NCBI GenBank assembly: GCA_050181915.1
Contig: JBFXCS010000001.1
Coordinates: forward strand, 806,001 to 870,000
DNA: 64,000 nucleotides
Direction: 5' to 3'
Source: JBFXCS01 sp050181915
GTDB lineage: Bacteria > Actinomycetota > Thermoleophilia > Miltoncostaeales > Miltoncostaeaceae
Both the position numbers and the translations under genes were made by a program. Below, piece after piece: positions 50,664 to 59,064 of the stretch (its first letter is position 1; each line of letters begins with the position of its first letter). Under the pieces are notes generated by a model that saw nothing but the letters and a program-made list of their open reading frames with translations, was not told the DNA's origin and ran no database searches.

Positions 50664-50702
50664 CGGATCGGTGCTCCGACAGCGTGTCGGAGCACCGATC
50701 CG
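50664..50702 (-). terminator. Strong hairpin after recA
   Basis: Perfect 18-bp stem CGGATCGGTGCTCCGACA / TGTCGGAGCACCGATCCG with a GCG loop, nine bases past the recA stop. No U-tract, but this is the strongest hairpin in the window and separates recA from the antitoxin gene. Confidence 0.8.
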
Positions 50703-50711
50703 TCACGCCCG

Positions 50712-51776
50712 TCAGGCCTTGGCGCCCGCCAGCTCGACCTTCGCCGGCTCCGGCTCGCGCACCTCGCCGGTCTCGGGGTCGAAGGCCGGCATCACCGTGA
50801 GACCGGCGTCCTCGCGGATCTTGCCCTCGAGGATGGCCGCCAGGTCGGTGTGCTCGCGCAGGAAGGCCCGCGCCGCGTGCCGCCCCTGGCCGAGGCGCTC
50901 GTCCCCGAACGAGAAGTACGCGCCGCTCTTCTGCACCAGGCCGCGCTCGACGCCGAGGTCGAGCAGGTTGCCCTCGTGGGAGATGCCCTCCCCGTAGATG
51001 ATGTCGAACTCGGCCTGCCGGAAGGGCGGGGCGACCTTGTTCTTGACCACCTTCACCCGGGCCCGGTTGCCGACCGCCTCGGTGCCCTCCTTGAGGGTCT
51101 CGATGCGGCGGATGTCGAGCCGCACCGACGCGTAGAACTTCAGCGCCCGGCCGCCCGGGGTGGTCTCGGGCGAGCCGAACATGACGCCGATCTTCTCGCG
51201 CAGCTGGTTGGTGAAGATGCAGATGGTGCCCGCCCGGTTGAGCGTGCCCGCCAGCTTGCGCAGCGCCTGCGACATGAGGCGCGCCTGGAGGCCGACGTGG
51301 GTGTCCCCCATCTCCCCCTCGATCTCGGCCTTCGGCACGAGGGCCGCCACCGAGTCGATCGCGACCACGTCGAGCGCCGCGGAGCGCACCAGCAGATCGG
51401 CGATCTCGAGCGCCTGCTCGCCGTGGTCGGGCTGGGAGAGCAGCAGCTCGTCGGTGTTGACGCCGATGCGCTTGGCGTAGGCCGGATCCATCGAGTGCTC
51501 CGCGTCGATGAACGCGCACAGCCCGCCCCGGCGCTGGGCCTGGGCCATGAGGTGGTAGAGCAGGGTGGTCTTGCCCGAGCTCTCCGGGCCGAAGACCTCG
51601 ACGATGCGGCCGCGCGGGATGCCGCCGATGCCGAGGGCGATGTCGAGCGAGAGCGAGCCCGTGGGGATGGCCGCGATCTCGACCTCGGGAGCGTCCCCCA
51701 TCCGCATGATCGAGCCCTTGCCGAACTGGCGCTCGATCTGGGCGACGGCCGAGCTGAGCGCCTCCTGCTTCTCCAC
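50712..51776 (-). CDS. recA: RecA recombinase
   Basis: Strand-exchange ATPase for recombination and SOS induction. The 354-aa product has Walker A GPESSGKT at residues 63-70, the loop NQLREKIGVMFG, SRRLDIRRI-like region and the C-terminal acidic/polar tail, all standard. I chose GTG 51776 because AAGGAGG lies five bases upstream; an upstream ATG in the longer frame has no support. An SOS box and TATGAT -10 lie 81-120 bases upstream. cinA is further upstream on the same strand. Confidence 0.97.
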   Translation of the reverse strand: MEKQEALSSAVAQIERQFGKGSIMRMGDAPEVEIAAIPTGSLSLDIALGIGGIPRGRIVEVFGPESSGKTTLLYHLMAQAQRRGGLCAFIDAEHSMDPAYAKRIGVNTDELLLSQPDHGEQALEIADLLVRSAALDVVAIDSVAALVPKAEIEGEMGDTHVGLQARLMSQALRKLAGTLNRAGTICIFTNQLREKIGVMFGSPETTPGGRALKFYASVRLDIRRIETLKEGTEAVGNRARVKVVKNKVAPPFRQAEFDIIYGEGISHEGNLLDLGVERGLVQKSGAYFSFGDERLGQGRHAARAFLREHTDLAAILEGKIREDAGLTVMPAFDPETGEVREPEPAKVELAGAKA

Positions 51777-51856
51777 GGGGGCCTCCTTGTGGACGGAACT
51801 GGCGGGGTACGCCGCTGCCGGCCGGCGAACGGACCGGTGCGACGACGACACGGAGG

Positions 51857-51895
51857 ATCATAGAGCGGTCGTCGGCTGAAATCGAACACGCGTTC
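51857..51895 (-). promoter_or_regulatory. recA promoter with SOS box
   Basis: On the minus strand GAACGCGTGTTC (51895-51884) is a perfect LexA core, with flanks G-...-G as in the consensus, and TATGAT (51862-51857) is a near-consensus -10 box. The LexA site therefore overlaps the -35 region and would shut off recA until damage. The leader is about 70-75 bases. Confidence 0.88.
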
Positions 51896-51940
51896 CCATC
51901 GGTCCGGGTCGACGGACGCGCGGGAGCGTGACGCCGGCCG

Positions 51941-53197
51941 TCACCCGCGCCGGGCGGCCTCCAGCGCGATCCGCAGCAGGTGGAGGGCCACCGCGGCGGA
52001 GCGGCGGCGGAGCGTGGCGCGGTCCCCGCGCAGCGCGCGCAGCCGGTGCGCCTCGACCCCGGCCGGTCCCGCCAGGCCCACGTACACGAGGCCCACCGGC
52101 TTCTCGCGCGTGCCGCCGCCGGGGCCGGCGATGCCCGTGACCGAGAGCGCCCAGTCGCTGCCGACGAGCGCACGCGCCCCGCCGGCCATCTGCCGGGCGC
52201 ACTCGGCCGAGACCGCCCCGTCGCGGCGGATCACCTCCGGGTCGACGCCCAGCACCGACCGCTTCACCTCGTCGGAGTACGAGATCACGCCGCCGACCAC
52301 GTACGCCGAGGACCCGGGCAGGTCGGTGAGCCGCGCGCCCAGCCCGCCGCCGGTGCACGACTCGGCCACCGCGACCGTGTGGCCGGCGTCGACCAGCAGC
52401 CGGGCGACGGTCTCGTCCAGGGTGGCGCCGTCGCGGCTGTAGAGGGACTCCCCCACCTCGTCCGCGATCGCGGCCTCCAGCGCATCGGCCGCGGCGGCCG
52501 CCGACGGCGGGTGGCGCACCGTGATCTCGAGCTCCCCGTCCTTGGCGCAGATGCCCACCCGCAGGGCGGGCATGACCTCGTGCGGCAGCCGGTCGATCAC
52601 GCCCACCACCCGCGACTCGGGGACGGCGTAGAGCCGCAGCACGCGCTCGCGGGGCCCGCCCGCCCGGGCCAGCGCGTCCGCGACCGGCCGGACGCCCCGG
52701 GCGGTCTCCCACATCGCCTCGAGCTCCCACGGGGGCCCGGGCAGCACGACCACGACGCTGCGGCCGATCTCGAGCGTGCACCCGGGGGCGGTGCCGACCG
52801 GCGCCAGCACCCGCGAGCCCCGCGGCAGGGAGGCCTGCTTGGCCTCGGAGGCGTCGCGCACCGCGCCGGGCAGCGCCAGGCCGGCCTGGCGGGCGCGCAC
52901 CAGCGCCAGCGCCTCGGGGTCGACGGCGACGCCCACCCCCGCGGCGGCCGCCACCGCCTCCATGGTGATGTCGTCGTGGGTCGGTCCGAGGCCGCCGCTG
53001 GTGACGACCAGATCCACGCCGGCCGCGACCGCGTCGGCCACCGCGCCGGAGATGGCGTCCATGTCGTCGCCCACGATCCGGGTGGCCGCGAGCTCGACGC
53101 CGGCGGCGTCGAGCGACCGCGCCAGCACCCCGGCGTTGCGCTCCTGGATGAGGCCGCGCAGCACCTCGTCCCCGGTGATCACGATCGCGGCGCGCAC
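51941..53197 (-). CDS. cinA: CinA-family nicotinamide-nucleotide amidohydrolase
   Basis: 418-aa two-domain protein: N-terminal COG1058/MoaB-like domain (MRAAIVITGDEVLRG, TSGGLGPTHDD, LPGPPWELEAM) and C-terminal PncC amidase domain (VAVAESCTGGGLGARLTDLPGSS, VTGIAGPGGG, KPVGLVYVG). It recycles NMN by deamidation. GTG 53197 gives the canonical start; a CTG at 53227 overlapping the rodZ-like stop is a less likely alternative. The usual actinobacterial order rodZ-cinA-recA is seen here. Confidence 0.94.
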   Translation of the reverse strand: MRAAIVITGDEVLRGLIQERNAGVLARSLDAAGVELAATRIVGDDMDAISGAVADAVAAGVDLVVTSGGLGPTHDDITMEAVAAAAGVGVAVDPEALALVRARQAGLALPGAVRDASEAKQASLPRGSRVLAPVGTAPGCTLEIGRSVVVVLPGPPWELEAMWETARGVRPVADALARAGGPRERVLRLYAVPESRVVGVIDRLPHEVMPALRVGICAKDGELEITVRHPPSAAAAADALEAAIADEVGESLYSRDGATLDETVARLLVDAGHTVAVAESCTGGGLGARLTDLPGSSAYVVGGVISYSDEVKRSVLGVDPEVIRRDGAVSAECARQMAGGARALVGSDWALSVTGIAGPGGGTREKPVGLVYVGLAGPAGVEAHRLRALRGDRATLRRRSAAVALHLLRIALEAARRG

Positions 53198-53223
53198 CGG
53201 CGCCGCAGCGGGCTCAGCCTGAA

Positions 53224-54093
53224 TCAGCCGTCGGCCTTCACTCCCTGCGGGGTGATGGTCCAGTTGCCGCTGGCCGTCGAGCCGAGCTCGGCGGGGACGC
53301 CGCCGATGGTGACGACGAGACCGGCCGGGTTGGCGGCGTTGATCCAGATCGCCTCGCGGATGCGGAAGGTCCTCGATGTCCCGGGGGCGATGATCCCCTC
53401 GTAGACGATGCGGCCCTCGGCGGTGCGGCTGCGCACCCGCACCCAGCAGCCGTCGGTGCCGGTGCCGGTCAGCACGATGGGCGTGGCCTTCTTCGGCATC
53501 GGGGCCTCGGCGGACTCCGTGTCGGGATCCTCTGCCAGGGCCGGGGCGACGGCGCCGGACGAGGTGGCCGCGCCGGTGCTCGGGGTGCTCGGCAGGGGCG
53601 TGGGCGAGTCGTCCGGGGCGCCGATGCCCAGCCACACCAGGAGCGCGACGGCCATCACGCCGCCGATCGCGAGCCACAGCAGCTGCGCCTCGGTGCGGCG
53701 CCGCCGCCGGGGGGTGCGCTCGGGCGCCGATCCGCGCGCCGCGCGGGCCTCGCCGCCGCGCGGCGAACGACCGCGGTCGGCCGATCGGGACGTCGACGGG
53801 CGGCCCGCGGCGGCGGCGCCGCGCGCCGAGCGCGCATGCGGGTCGTAGGCGCGCTCGAGGTCGCCGAAGCGCGACTCGTACTCGTCGAGGACGAGCCGGC
53901 CGTCGAGGTCGAGGAACTCGGCGTACGTCCGCAGGAAGCCGCGGACGTACGTGGGCGAGGGCATCAGGTCGAAGTGCTCCTCCTCCATGGCGCGGAGGTA
54001 CTTCGACCGGATCTTGGTCTCGGCCTCGCAGTCGAGGATGTCGAGGCCGCGGCGCAGCCTCGCCTCTCGGAGTGTGTTCCCGATCTCGAACAT
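53224..54093 (-). CDS. RodZ-like protein (HTH, membrane helix, DUF4115)
   Basis: 289-aa protein with an N-terminal Xre-type HTH (IGNTLREARLRRGLDILDCEAETKIRSKYLRAME, about residues 4-40), a basic low-complexity linker, one membrane helix (LLWLAIGGVMAVALLVWLGIG) and an exterior DUF4115 domain (CWVRVRSRTAEGRIVYEG and a TSRTFRIREAIWI stretch). RodZ-like proteins link cell shape machinery to the membrane. ATG 54093 is the last of several possible starts but matches the HTH start. Upstream of cinA. Confidence 0.9.
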   Translation of the reverse strand: MFEIGNTLREARLRRGLDILDCEAETKIRSKYLRAMEEEHFDLMPSPTYVRGFLRTYAEFLDLDGRLVLDEYESRFGDLERAYDPHARSARGAAAAGRPSTSRSADRGRSPRGGEARAARGSAPERTPRRRRRTEAQLLWLAIGGVMAVALLVWLGIGAPDDSPTPLPSTPSTGAATSSGAVAPALAEDPDTESAEAPMPKKATPIVLTGTGTDGCWVRVRSRTAEGRIVYEGIIAPGTSRTFRIREAIWINAANPAGLVVTIGGVPAELGSTASGNWTITPQGVKADG

Positions 54094-54193
54094 ATATGTG
54101 GGGCGGCTCGGAGGAGGCGACGACCTCGTCCGGCCCGGCACCCTAGCCCAGCCGACGGACGGAACGCAAACGGCCCCGCGCCGGGAGGGGCCG

Positions 54194-56665
54194 CTACTGC
54201 GGGTCGGGGAGCGGGATCTCCTCGTCGTCCCCGTCGTCGTCGCGGGCGGGCGTCCGGCGCAGGATCCGGTCGAGGTCGGCCTCGCCCACGAGCACCGTGC
54301 GCGGCTTGGATCCCTCGTGTCCGGAGACCACCCCCATCTGCTCCATGGCGTCCACCAGCCGGCCCGCGCGGGCGTAGCCCACGCCGAGGCGGCGCTGGAG
54401 CAGCGACACCGACGCCGTGCCCTGCTGCACCACCATCTCGATGGCCCGCTCCATCATGTCGTCCATCTCCGGCGCCGCCGGATCGTCGGCGGGCTCGGGG
54501 CGCTCCATGAGCTCCTCGCGCAGCTCCGGCGCGCCCTGTCGGCGCCAGTGGTCGGTGATCGCCTTGATCTCCTCCTCGCCGACGAAGGCGCCCTGCAGCC
54601 GCTGCAGGCGGGAGGTGCCGACCGGCCGGAAGAGCATGTCGCCGTGGCCGAGCAGCGACTCGGCGCCGCCCGCGTCGAGGATCACCCGCGAATCGACCTG
54701 GGACGACACCGCGAAGGCGATGCGCGAGGGCACGTTGGCCTTGATCATCCCGGTGATGACGTCGGCCGACGGCCGCTGGGTGGCGAGCACCAGGTGGATG
54801 CCCACCGCGCGGCTCTTCTGGGCGAGGCGGATGATCGAGTCCTCCACCTCGGCGGGCGACACCATCATCAGGTCGGCGAGCTCGTCGATGACGACCAGGA
54901 TCGTGGGCATGGGCCGCTCGCCGGCGGCCACGCGCGCCTCGTTCCAGTCGCGCAGGTTGCGCGCCCGCGCCATGCCCATCAGCTCGTAGCGCGTCTCCAT
55001 CTCGCGGACGATGTTGGAGAGCACCGCGGCCGCGTCCTTCATGTTCGTGACCACCGGCGTGAGCAGGTGGGGGATGCTCTCGTAGTGGTTCAGCTCGACC
55101 TTCTTGGGGTCGATCAGGATCATCCGCAGGTCGTCCGGGGTCGAGCGCAGCAGGATCGAGGCGAGCAGCGAGTTCAGGCAGACGCTCTTGCCGGTCCCGG
55201 TGGATCCCGCGATGAGCAGGTGGGGCATCCGGGCCAGGTCGATGTAGACCGGCTTGCCGCCGAGGTCGAGCCCGAGCCACGCCATCAGCGGGCCGGCGTG
55301 GTCGGGGAACTCGCGGGTGATGTCGCCCAGGGTGACGAGCGACGCCTCCGGGTTCGGCACCTCGACGCCGACCGCCTGCTTGCCGGGGATCGGGGCGATG
55401 ATGCGCAGCTCCTCGCGGGCCGCCAGGGCGTAGGCGAGGTCGTCGCGCAGCGCGGTGATGCGCCCGACCTTGGTCCCGGGGGCGAGCTGCAGCTCGTAGC
55501 GCGTCACCCGCGGGCCGCTCACGAAGTCGGCCACCTTCGCCTCGATGCCGAAGTGGCCGAGAGCCTCCTCGAGCTGGCGGCTGGTGTGCCGCACGAGCTC
55601 CTCCGGCTGCGACATCGGGCCGCTCGAGCGCTTCAGCAGGCGGATGGAGGGGCGCGCGTAGCCGCCGGAGCGGTCGGAACCGCGGGGGCGCTTCGACATC
55701 GCGGTGGGCGCGGGCGCGAACACCGGCGCCAGCTCGGGCGACTCGTCGACCAGGCCGAGCTGGCCGCGCCGGGCCGGGGCGGGCGCCGCCGGCGCGGCGG
55801 GCGCATCGGACGCGGGCTCCGGCGCGGCCGACACCGCGGCCACCGGGGCGCGCTGCGGCGCGTCCTCATCCTCCTCCCCCGGGCCCAGCGCGGGCGACGG
55901 CGGCATGACGGCGGGCTCGGCGAAGATGTCGGAGAAGGCGTCGGCGCCGTCGACCAGGTCGCGCGGCACGGCCTTCGGGCGCCTCGGGCGCCCCACCAGG
56001 GTGGGCGGCTCCAGGGCGTCGATCCGCTCGCGCAGCCGCTGGCTGCCGCGGATGGCGGTGACCGTGGCCGTGGCGACGCCCCGGCCCACGCTGCGCGACG
56101 CGACGGCGGCGCCCCGGGAGCCGCGGCGCAGCACGTGCCCGAGCGACGCGCCGGAGATCAGGATGGCCGAGGCGATCAGGCACACCACGACGAGGAAGGC
56201 GGTGCCGATGCCGCCCACGGTGGAGCTGGTGGCCCAGTAGCCGGCCTCGCCCAGGATGCCGCCGCCGTCCATCATCGTCTCGCGCACGAAGAAGCCGTCC
56301 CGGGCGCCGCCGCCGAGGCCCAGGCTGCCGCCCGCCAGCGCCACCAGCAGGGCGCCGCCGCCGAGGCCCACGCCCAGGCGCAGCGGACGGGCGTCCAGCA
56401 GGGGGTGGTCGAGGATGAGGGCGACGCCGAAGGCGATCAGCACGAGCGGCGCCAGGGCGACCGCCCGTCCGATGAGGATGCGCAGGCCGTCCTCCAGCCA
56501 GCCGCCCAGGGGCCCGGCGGTGACGCCGAGGAAGAGGACGATGCCGAGCAGGACGCCGAGGGCGACGAGGCCCAGGCCGATCAGCTCCCGGGTCTGGGTC
56601 TCCGATCCCGTGGAGCGGCCCTTGGCGCGGCTCGCCGGCCGGCGCCTGCGCCCTCGCCCTGCCAC
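54194..56665 (-). CDS. ftsK: DNA translocase FtsK/SpoIIIE
   Basis: Pumps chromosome ends into daughter cells at division. The product has four or so membrane helices in residues about 20-190, a disordered Pro/Ala linker, the RecA-type motor with Walker A GSTGTGKS and Walker B VVIDELAD, the ATQRPSADVITGMIK block and a gamma winged helix at the end. GTG 56665 is the canonical start; however ATC at 56677 has GGAGG seven bases upstream and is in frame (see findings). No ATG is in frame nearby. Confidence 0.93.
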   Translation of the reverse strand: MAGRGRRRRPASRAKGRSTGSETQTRELIGLGLVALGVLLGIVLFLGVTAGPLGGWLEDGLRILIGRAVALAPLVLIAFGVALILDHPLLDARPLRLGVGLGGGALLVALAGGSLGLGGGARDGFFVRETMMDGGGILGEAGYWATSSTVGGIGTAFLVVVCLIASAILISGASLGHVLRRGSRGAAVASRSVGRGVATATVTAIRGSQRLRERIDALEPPTLVGRPRRPKAVPRDLVDGADAFSDIFAEPAVMPPSPALGPGEEDEDAPQRAPVAAVSAAPEPASDAPAAPAAPAPARRGQLGLVDESPELAPVFAPAPTAMSKRPRGSDRSGGYARPSIRLLKRSSGPMSQPEELVRHTSRQLEEALGHFGIEAKVADFVSGPRVTRYELQLAPGTKVGRITALRDDLAYALAAREELRIIAPIPGKQAVGVEVPNPEASLVTLGDITREFPDHAGPLMAWLGLDLGGKPVYIDLARMPHLLIAGSTGTGKSVCLNSLLASILLRSTPDDLRMILIDPKKVELNHYESIPHLLTPVVTNMKDAAAVLSNIVREMETRYELMGMARARNLRDWNEARVAAGERPMPTILVVIDELADLMMVSPAEVEDSIIRLAQKSRAVGIHLVLATQRPSADVITGMIKANVPSRIAFAVSSQVDSRVILDAGGAESLLGHGDMLFRPVGTSRLQRLQGAFVGEEEIKAITDHWRRQGAPELREELMERPEPADDPAAPEMDDMMERAIEMVVQQGTASVSLLQRRLGVGYARAGRLVDAMEQMGVVSGHEGSKPRTVLVGEADLDRILRRTPARDDDGDDEEIPLPDPQ

Positions 56666-56875
56666 GTGCGTTGCGATGTCACCACCTCCGGCCGGATGCA
56701 CGACGTACGGGCACGTGCCCGCCGCAACCTGATTGGCGACCGCGCCGCGGGTTCCTGCCCGGGCCGGCCCGGGAAGGCGTCCGTCACGAAATCCCGGAAT
56801 CCCGGACCCGGTTGGGATGTACGGGCTAGGATCGCCGGGAGAGTTTCGAACGAGCGCGACGAGGAGGCAGCACCC

Positions 56876-57490
56876 GTGAGCATCGGCACGCCCCACCAGG
56901 TCTCGGCGATCGCCAAGCCGGACAAGATCCTGAAGCTGGACGGCATCTCGGCCGAGTCCGTCGAGGCCCACTGGGGCCTCTACGAGGGCTACGTCAAGAA
57001 GTACAACGAGATCCAGGAGCGGCTCGCCGGCGCCGACCCGGGCAGCGCGAACCAGATCTTCTCGGACTACCGCAGCTACCGGGCCGCGCTGACCTTCGCG
57101 ATCGGCGGGATCAAGAACCACGAGCTGTACTTCAGCAACCTGTCCGCCGACGGCGGCTCCCCCTCGGACGCCCTCGCCGCCCAGATCGAGAAGGACTTCG
57201 GCGGCCAGGACGCCCTCATCACCGAGCTGAAGGCCGCCGGCATGGCCGCCCGCGGCTGGGCCTGGGTCGCCTTCGACTGGGACTGGTCGCGGCTCGACCT
57301 GTACATCGGCGACGCGCAGGACACCTTCCCGGTGTGGAACGCCACGCCGATCATCGGCCTGGACGTGTACGAGCACTCGTACATCCGCGACTTCTCGACG
57401 GCCCGCCCGAAGTACCTCGAGGCCTTCGTCGCGAACCTCGACTGGTCGGACGTCAGCGCCCGCTGGGAGCGGATCGCCGCCGCCCTCTGA
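56876..57490 (+). CDS. Fe/Mn superoxide dismutase
   Basis: Destroys superoxide; no signal peptide, so cytoplasmic. The 204-aa product keeps the four metal ligands His 32, His 82 (NHELYF), Asp 163 and His 167 (DVYEHSY), and Tyr 39 in the gateway place. The second His of the usual HH pair region is not kept (HWGLYEGYV). GGAGG (56863-56867) is eight bases from GTG 56876; TAGGAT at 56827-56832 could be the -10 box. Convergent with the GH5 gene across a strong hairpin. Confidence 0.93.
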   Translation: MSIGTPHQVSAIAKPDKILKLDGISAESVEAHWGLYEGYVKKYNEIQERLAGADPGSANQIFSDYRSYRAALTFAIGGIKNHELYFSNLSADGGSPSDALAAQIEKDFGGQDALITELKAAGMAARGWAWVAFDWDWSRLDLYIGDAQDTFPVWNATPIIGLDVYEHSYIRDFSTARPKYLEAFVANLDWSDVSARWERIAAAL

Positions 57491-57495
57491 CCGGT

Positions 57496-57535
57496 CCGCG
57501 GCCGGCCCGGGGCGAATCGCCCGGGCCGGCCGCGG
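57496..57535. terminator. Bidirectional GC hairpin between sod and the GH5 gene
   Basis: Perfect 16-bp stem CCGCGGCCGGCCCGGG (57496-57511) / CCCGGGCCGGCCGCGG (57520-57535) with an eight-base loop, six bases after the sod stop and four bases before the convergent GH5 stop. It can form on either transcript. No U-tract. Confidence 0.78.
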
Positions 57536-57538
57536 GGC

Positions 57539-58981
57539 TCACCGCACCCGCAGCGCGATCACCCGGGTGCGGGCGCGGTTGCCGGCGCGGTCGCGCGCCG
57601 TGACGTACAGCCGGTAGCGCCCGGCCGCGAGGCGGCGGCCGGTGACGGCGACCGTGCGCCGGCCGGCGCGGACCGTGCCGGTCGCGGTCGCGACCGCCCT
57701 GCCGCGGCGCGTGCGCAGCACCAGCTTCAGGGTGGCGGGCTCGCTGAAGGTGGCCGTGAGGCGCACGACTCCGCGCAGGCGGCGCAGCGCCGCGCGGGTC
57801 ACCTTCGGAGCGACGCGATCGCCCGTGCCCGGCGCGCCGGGGCCGCCGGCCAGCGCCGCCAGGTGCGCCTTGAGCGCGGTGCCGTTCGGCGCCGCGGGGG
57901 TCCCCGCGACGTCCTCGATCAGGACGAGGCTCGCGCAGGCCGGGTTCGCCCGCTCGGACGGCGCCAGCACCACCCACTGCCAGGCCAGGTAGCCCACGCC
58001 GTGGGCGTCGGCCCACGACATCCACCGCTGGTCGTGGGCCGGCGAGCAGTCGGTCTCGCCGAACTCGCCGGCGACCACCGGCACCTGGGCGGCGACCGGG
58101 GCGATCTCGGCGTCCCAGCAGGCGACCGTCGAGCAGCGCTGCCCGTCGTAGTTGTGGAAGCTCGCGACCAGTTGCCCGTCGGCGGGGCGCGACGCGAGCC
58201 ACTCGCGGAGGTCGTTGGCGTAGTCCAGGCCGCCCAGCAGGATGGGCTGGGTCGCCCCGGCGCCGCGGATGGCGGCGACCAGGGCCTGCATGCCCGTCGT
58301 CGCGAAGGTCGCCCCGTCGAAGGGTCCGGACATGTCGTTCTGGCGCGGCACGGCGCAGCCGCCGTCGCGCCAGCAGGCCCAGCTCAGCGGGAAGGCCGAC
58401 CCGGCGTCGTAGAAACGGGAGTAGGGCTCGTTGAACGCGTCGAACATCACCGCGCGGTCGTCGCGGAAGCGCTCCGCGACCGACGCCCAGAAGGCCGGCG
58501 AGCGGTCGTCGGCCATCATCCGCTGCCCCTCGGCGGGGACGCCGTTCGGACCGGTCCAGTGGAGGTCGAGGATCACCGCCAGCCCGGCGTCGTGGAGGCG
58601 GGCGACCCAGGCGGCGACGGCGTCGCGGTAGCCGGTGGCGGTGAGCCCGCCGCCGGGCGCCCCGTCATCGCCCAGCCAGCAGTCCTGGTTGAGGGGCACG
58701 CGCACCGTGTTCGCGTGCCAGCCGGCGATCAGCCGGGCCTGCGCCGCGGTGGGGCCGACGCTCGCCGGGCCGGCCTCGTTCGAGTAGCCGTAGCCGTAGA
58801 AGCAGGCGTACTCGAAGCTGGGGAAGTTGACGCCGCGGGGGACGAAGACGGCGCCGGTGCTCGTGTCGACCAGGCGGTTGCCGCTCACGCTCAGCGAGGG
58901 GGCGGCGGCCGTCGCGGACGCCGCCGACACGAGGAGCGCGGCCGCCGCGAGGAGGGGTGTGAGAACGCGTCGAATGGTCAT
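57539..58981 (-). CDS. Secreted glycoside hydrolase family 5 protein
   Basis: 480-aa exported enzyme: signal peptide about residues 1-27, a GH5 (beta/alpha)8 domain with NTVRVPLNQDCW, VILDLHW, the acid/base in FDAFNEPYS and the nucleophile in VAGEFGETDC, then a C-terminal beta-domain of about 95 residues (KVTRAALRRLRGVVRLTATFSEPATLKLVL) that may bind polysaccharide or wall. Likely cleaves a beta-glucan or mannan. Starts at ATG 58981 with GGGG upstream. It is convergent with sod and upstream gene is RNase J on the same strand. Confidence 0.92.
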   Translation of the reverse strand: MTIRRVLTPLLAAAALLVSAASATAAAPSLSVSGNRLVDTSTGAVFVPRGVNFPSFEYACFYGYGYSNEAGPASVGPTAAQARLIAGWHANTVRVPLNQDCWLGDDGAPGGGLTATGYRDAVAAWVARLHDAGLAVILDLHWTGPNGVPAEGQRMMADDRSPAFWASVAERFRDDRAVMFDAFNEPYSRFYDAGSAFPLSWACWRDGGCAVPRQNDMSGPFDGATFATTGMQALVAAIRGAGATQPILLGGLDYANDLREWLASRPADGQLVASFHNYDGQRCSTVACWDAEIAPVAAQVPVVAGEFGETDCSPAHDQRWMSWADAHGVGYLAWQWVVLAPSERANPACASLVLIEDVAGTPAAPNGTALKAHLAALAGGPGAPGTGDRVAPKVTRAALRRLRGVVRLTATFSEPATLKLVLRTRRGRAVATATGTVRAGRRTVAVTGRRLAAGRYRLYVTARDRAGNRARTRVIALRVR

Positions 58982-59064
58982 GCCCCGACACTCTCTCAGA
59001 GCACATGAAGCGCGCGTGAAGCGGACCCGGACGGCCGCCGGGTCCGCCGCGCGCGATCCCGGCG

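Noticed and set aside
54060..54100. GTTC-N8-GAAC near the RodZ-like start as an SOS box
   Set aside because: Half sites are in the wrong order and spacing differs from GAAC-N4-GTTC.
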